6,852 nt of DNA, taken from NCBI GenBank assembly GCA_003486725.1, contig DNGD01000138.1, forward strand, positions 1 to 6,852, given 5' to 3'. This document shows, piece after piece, positions 5,528-6,852 of the stretch; the first letter of the stretch is position 1, and the number at the start of each line of letters is the position of its first letter. The notes under the pieces are model-generated. The model was given only the letters and a program-made list of their open reading frames with translations, did no database searches and was not told where the DNA came from. Origin of the DNA: Rhodospirillaceae bacterium (GTDB lineage: Bacteria > Pseudomonadota > Alphaproteobacteria > UBA9219). A program made the position numbers and the translations under genes.

Positions 5528-6262
5528 ATGATGCGCCATAACCTTCTCCTTGTTTCCCTGTTGGCTCTAGCGGTCGTCCTCGTGCCTTGCGCGAAAGCGC
5601 ATGCCGCAGTTGAAGCGGGAACATATCAAAATCAAAAAACGAAGCATGTGCAATTCAACTTTAACAACGCACCCTCTTTGAAAATCGCCCCCAAAGGAAC
5701 GGCTCTTAACGGAGATGCTTGCCCTAATATTGATGGACAAACCCAAAAGGGATCCATTCGGTATAATAGCACATTGAAAGTTATTGAGGTTTGCGATGGA
5801 GCTGTTTGGAAGCCCGCTGGCATGCTTTCAACGGTAACAACATGTGGGGCCACCACGGTCGGCATTACGCGTTTCAATGACACCAAAAAAATGCTGGAAT
5901 ATTGTGATGGTACGGCGTGGGTCTTGATGGGAACAACGCCGGATACGGCGAGTTGTACAGCGGCGCTCAAAGGCAAGACACGTTACAATGTAGATTTATC
6001 GCGCTTGGAATATTGCAGCGGTACAGCGTGGACCAATGTGATCGACTCCATGAAGGTCGTCGTAGATTACCCACGTTGCAGGCGCGCGCTCCGCGATCAA
6101 CCTGATAACTATTATAAGCTTCTTGGAGCACCAACGACATATCCGACTATGTATCATAACTGTCCAAAAGACTATTATGCAGTGGCTACGGATGGCGACG
6201 TGATTAAAGAAGACGGCTATCAGATGCTTTATGTCTATTGTTGTCCGCTTGCGGTGGAGTAG
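5528..6262 (+). CDS. Secreted CDG-W repeat protein, paralogue 3 of 3
   Basis: A 244-residue paralogue. The frame is open from an ATG at 5516 overlapping the previous stop (ATGA), but that ATG lies inside the Shine-Dalgarno-like AATGAGGA and has no ribosome binding site itself. GAGGA at 5518-5522 serves the ATG at 5528 (5-nt spacer) or 5531 (8 nt), so I start at 5528. The signal peptide ends near AKAHA|AVEA. The conserved block reads KTKHVQFNFNNAPSLKIA. Repeats lie at C65-G98, C106-G135 and C143-V171, with drift: VCDG in the first and CSG in the third. VVVDYPRC (C184), a shorter 27-residue Tyr/Pro-rich loop, C212 and YCCPLAVE (C238, C239) end the protein. It is the last operon gene, 9 nt from the convergent accC stop. 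Confidence 0.9.
   Translation: MMRHNLLLVSLLALAVVLVPCAKAHAAVEAGTYQNQKTKHVQFNFNNAPSLKIAPKGTALNGDACPNIDGQTQKGSIRYNSTLKVIEVCDGAVWKPAGMLSTVTTCGATTVGITRFNDTKKMLEYCDGTAWVLMGTTPDTASCTAALKGKTRYNVDLSRLEYCSGTAWTNVIDSMKVVVDYPRCRRALRDQPDNYYKLLGAPTTYPTMYHNCPKDYYAVATDGDVIKEDGYQMLYVYCCPLAVE
5720..6040 (+). repeat. Three CDG-W repeats in paralogue 3
   Basis: Units at 5720-5821, 5843-5932 and 5954-6040. The central unit is closest to consensus (RFND, EYCDGTAW). The first has EVCDG and the third EYCSG, so Tyr and Asp are not absolutely required while both cysteines and the Trp are kept in all nine units of the operon. Confidence 0.88.
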
Positions 6263-6271
6263 CGCTAAGCA

Positions 6272-6852
6272 CTACTTCAGTCCCAAGAACTCTTCCAGCC
6301 AGTGAATATCATAGTGGCCGTTGATGAAGTCCGGCTGGTTGATGATGCGGCGGTGAAGACCGAGCGTAGTATCCACGCCACCAATCACGAACTCTTCCAG
6401 CGAGCGGCGTAGACGCAGCAGGCATTCATTGCGGCTGGTTCCATGCACGATCAGCTTGGCGATCATGCTGTCATAATGTGGCGGGATCTTATAGCCGTCA
6501 TAAAGGGCGCTATCGACGCGCACTCCAAGCCCACCGGGGGCATGGAAGCCTTTGATCGTGCCGGGGGAGGGCATAAAGGTTTCAGGATTCTCCGCATTGA
6601 TGCGGCATTCAATCGCGTGGCCCGTGAAGACGATGTCTTCCTGTTTATAACTGAGCGGCAGGCCGGCTGCGACGCGGATCTGTTCGCGCACCAGATCGAT
6701 GCCCGTAATCATCTCGGAGATCGTGTGCTCGATCTGCAAGCGGGTGTTCATCTCGATAAAGAAGAACTGGCCGTTTTCGTACAAAAACTCCATCGTGCCG
6801 ACGCCGCGATAGCCCATCTCGCGCACGACCTTGGCGGCAATCGCGCCAATCT
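6272..6852 (-). CDS. accC: Biotin carboxylase subunit of acetyl-CoA carboxylase (C-terminal part)
   Basis: The last 192 residues of AccC; the family is about 447-449 residues and the N-terminal part lies beyond the right edge. The enzyme carboxylates biotin on BCCP using ATP and bicarbonate, the first step of fatty-acid synthesis. Visible: GYRGVGTMEFLYE, then FFFIEMNTRLQIEH carrying the equivalents of E. coli E288, N290, R292 and the base E296, GHAIECRINAE, PSPGTI, FHAPGGLGVRVDS (R338 equivalent) and YDSMIAKLI, ending LEEFLGLK. From memory it aligns with E. coli AccC to its C-terminus. Oddity: the usual EHPVTE is EHTISE. Related carboxylases (pyruvate, propionyl-CoA) share this fold, but the C-terminus ends like a stand-alone AccC with no fused domain. 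It converges with the repeat-protein operon. Confidence 0.93.
   Translation of the reverse strand, partial: IGAIAAKVVREMGYRGVGTMEFLYENGQFFFIEMNTRLQIEHTISEMITGIDLVREQIRVAAGLPLSYKQEDIVFTGHAIECRINAENPETFMPSPGTIKGFHAPGGLGVRVDSALYDGYKIPPHYDSMIAKLIVHGTSRNECLLRLRRSLEEFVIGGVDTTLGLHRRIINQPDFINGHYDIHWLEEFLGLK

Noticed and set aside
4175..6040. CRISPR-like or DNA-level tandem repeats in the paralogues
   Set aside because: Repetition is at protein level only; the DNA units differ widely, are in frame, and have no constant repeat-spacer structure.

Overview
The window looks like a stretch of an alphaproteobacterial chromosome of moderate G+C. This rests on the biotin carboxylase, the RhlE-type helicase, the cold-shock protein and the TerC/Alx protein, all ordinary proteobacterial families; a finer taxonomic call is not possible from sequence reading alone.

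Layout. On the minus strand, from the left edge: the start and core of a DEAD-box RNA helicase (runs off the left edge), a 301-nt hairpin-rich gap, a 68-residue cold-shock protein with a long structured leader, a TerC/Alx-type membrane protein, and a small secreted protein of unknown function. A 196-nt AT-rich divergent intergenic region follows. It drives, on the plus strand, a tight three-gene operon of paralogous secreted proteins. These end only 9 nt from the stop codon of a convergent accC gene (minus strand, runs off the right edge).

The left part reads as a cold/RNA-structure module: an RNA chaperone (Csp) next to an RNA helicase on the same strand. The csp leader contains a segment that can pair either with another leader segment (9 bp) or with the csp Shine-Dalgarno block (8 bp), which suggests a translational switch. 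The right part is the accessory and least explained region. Three paralogues of about 245-257 residues each have a signal peptide, a conserved N-terminal block, three repeats of the form C-x20-C with core RYN...EYCDGxxW, a variable Cys-bounded loop and a terminal CC motif, with ten conserved cysteines in each mature protein. They look like an exported family with a fixed scaffold and diversified loops, such as adhesins or binding proteins; I recognise no function. A 17-nt perfect palindrome sits at the -35 position of the putative operon promoter, so the operon is probably regulated.
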